A stretch of 64,000 nucleotides of DNA from Caulobacter zeae (GTDB lineage Bacteria; Pseudomonadota; Alphaproteobacteria; Caulobacterales; Caulobacteraceae): the NCBI RefSeq assembly GCF_002858925.1, contig NZ_PJRS01000022.1, forward strand, positions 1-64,000, in the 5' to 3' direction. Below, piece after piece: positions 63,939-64,000 of this stretch. Positions within the stretch are counted from its first letter, which is position 1. The number at the start of each line of letters is the position of its first letter. The notes beneath the pieces were generated by a model. That model was given only the letters and a program-made list of their open reading frames with translations. It had not been told where the DNA came from and ran no database searches. A program made the translations under genes and the position numbers.

Positions 63939-64000
63939 GCCCGAAAGCCTCCCGACTACGGGCGTATTGGGCGGCGAACGCGGTTGCCGAGATCATAATC

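Overview
This 64 kb window is GC-rich chromosomal DNA from an alphaproteobacterium, most likely Caulobacter or a close relative in the Caulobacteraceae. The support is a recognisable TipF (two membrane segments, a coiled coil and a degenerate EAL domain), divergent cydABX and cydDC-fixLJ units, an infC that appears to start at ATT, and small palindromic intergenic repeats around the core CCTCCCCC-ACA-GGGGGAGG. I saw no phage, insertion sequence, integrase, tRNA, rRNA or CRISPR array. Nearly all of it reads as vertically inherited chromosome. The clearest decayed item is a toxin-antitoxin pair near 44 kb.

Layout. 0-6.5 kb: a secreted M20-type peptidase, a secreted small protein, and a large autotransporter followed by an orphan OmpR-type response regulator. 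6.4-11.4 kb: a non-phosphorylating sugar oxidation cluster (ketoglutarate-semialdehyde dehydrogenase, sugar 1-dehydrogenase, divergent sugar-acid dehydratase) whose intergenic DNA carries two kinds of palindromic operator. 11.8-21.4 kb: an MFS carrier, an XRE regulator, an Lrp-type regulator divergent from putA, a ParD/RelE-type toxin-antitoxin pair, an alpha/beta hydrolase and a GH5 mannanase. 21.5-30 kb: an oxygen-response block with cytochrome bd oxidase (cydABX), its assembly exporter (cydDC) and the heme sensor pair fixLJ, centred on a perfect FNR/FixK box. 30-31.9 kb: a receiver-like protein, aldose 1-epimerase and a YitT membrane protein. 32-42.3 kb: translation genes infC, rpmI, rplT, pheS and pheT, with six unrelated genes between infC and rpmI and one small gene coupled between pheS and pheT. 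42.3-48.2 kb: hydroxybutyryl-CoA dehydrogenase, the broken toxin-antitoxin module, feoAB and tipF. 48.2-52.1 kb: an alkylation-repair pair (Ada without its DNA-binding domain plus a 2OG-Fe(II) oxygenase), a HAD phosphatase, a MaoC hydratase and ribF. 52.2-64 kb: an acyl-CoA dehydrogenase with a strong palindromic operator, an acetyltransferase, two tandem paralogues of unknown function, mutL, two tandem TraB/GumN-like secreted proteins, an HtrA-like protease without a signal peptide and a secreted protein of unknown function.

How the parts fit. The sugar cluster should carry an aldose such as L-arabinose or D-galactose through its acid to 2-oxoglutarate. A LacI-type operator of the same style lies over the ribosome binding site of the aldose 1-epimerase 20 kb away, suggesting a shared regulon. 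FixLJ probably drives a FixK-type regulator encoded elsewhere, which would act at the box between cydA and cydD. The observations I rate most worth following are the tandem MTAIACL paralogues (a possible EAL-derived family), the dual-operator sugar control region, the receiver-like protein beside fixLJ, the TraB-like pair that lacks the family's GxxH motif, and a 23-residue membrane protein. Gene starts are my choices from ribosome binding sites and signal peptides; functions rest on remembered family motifs, with no database search.
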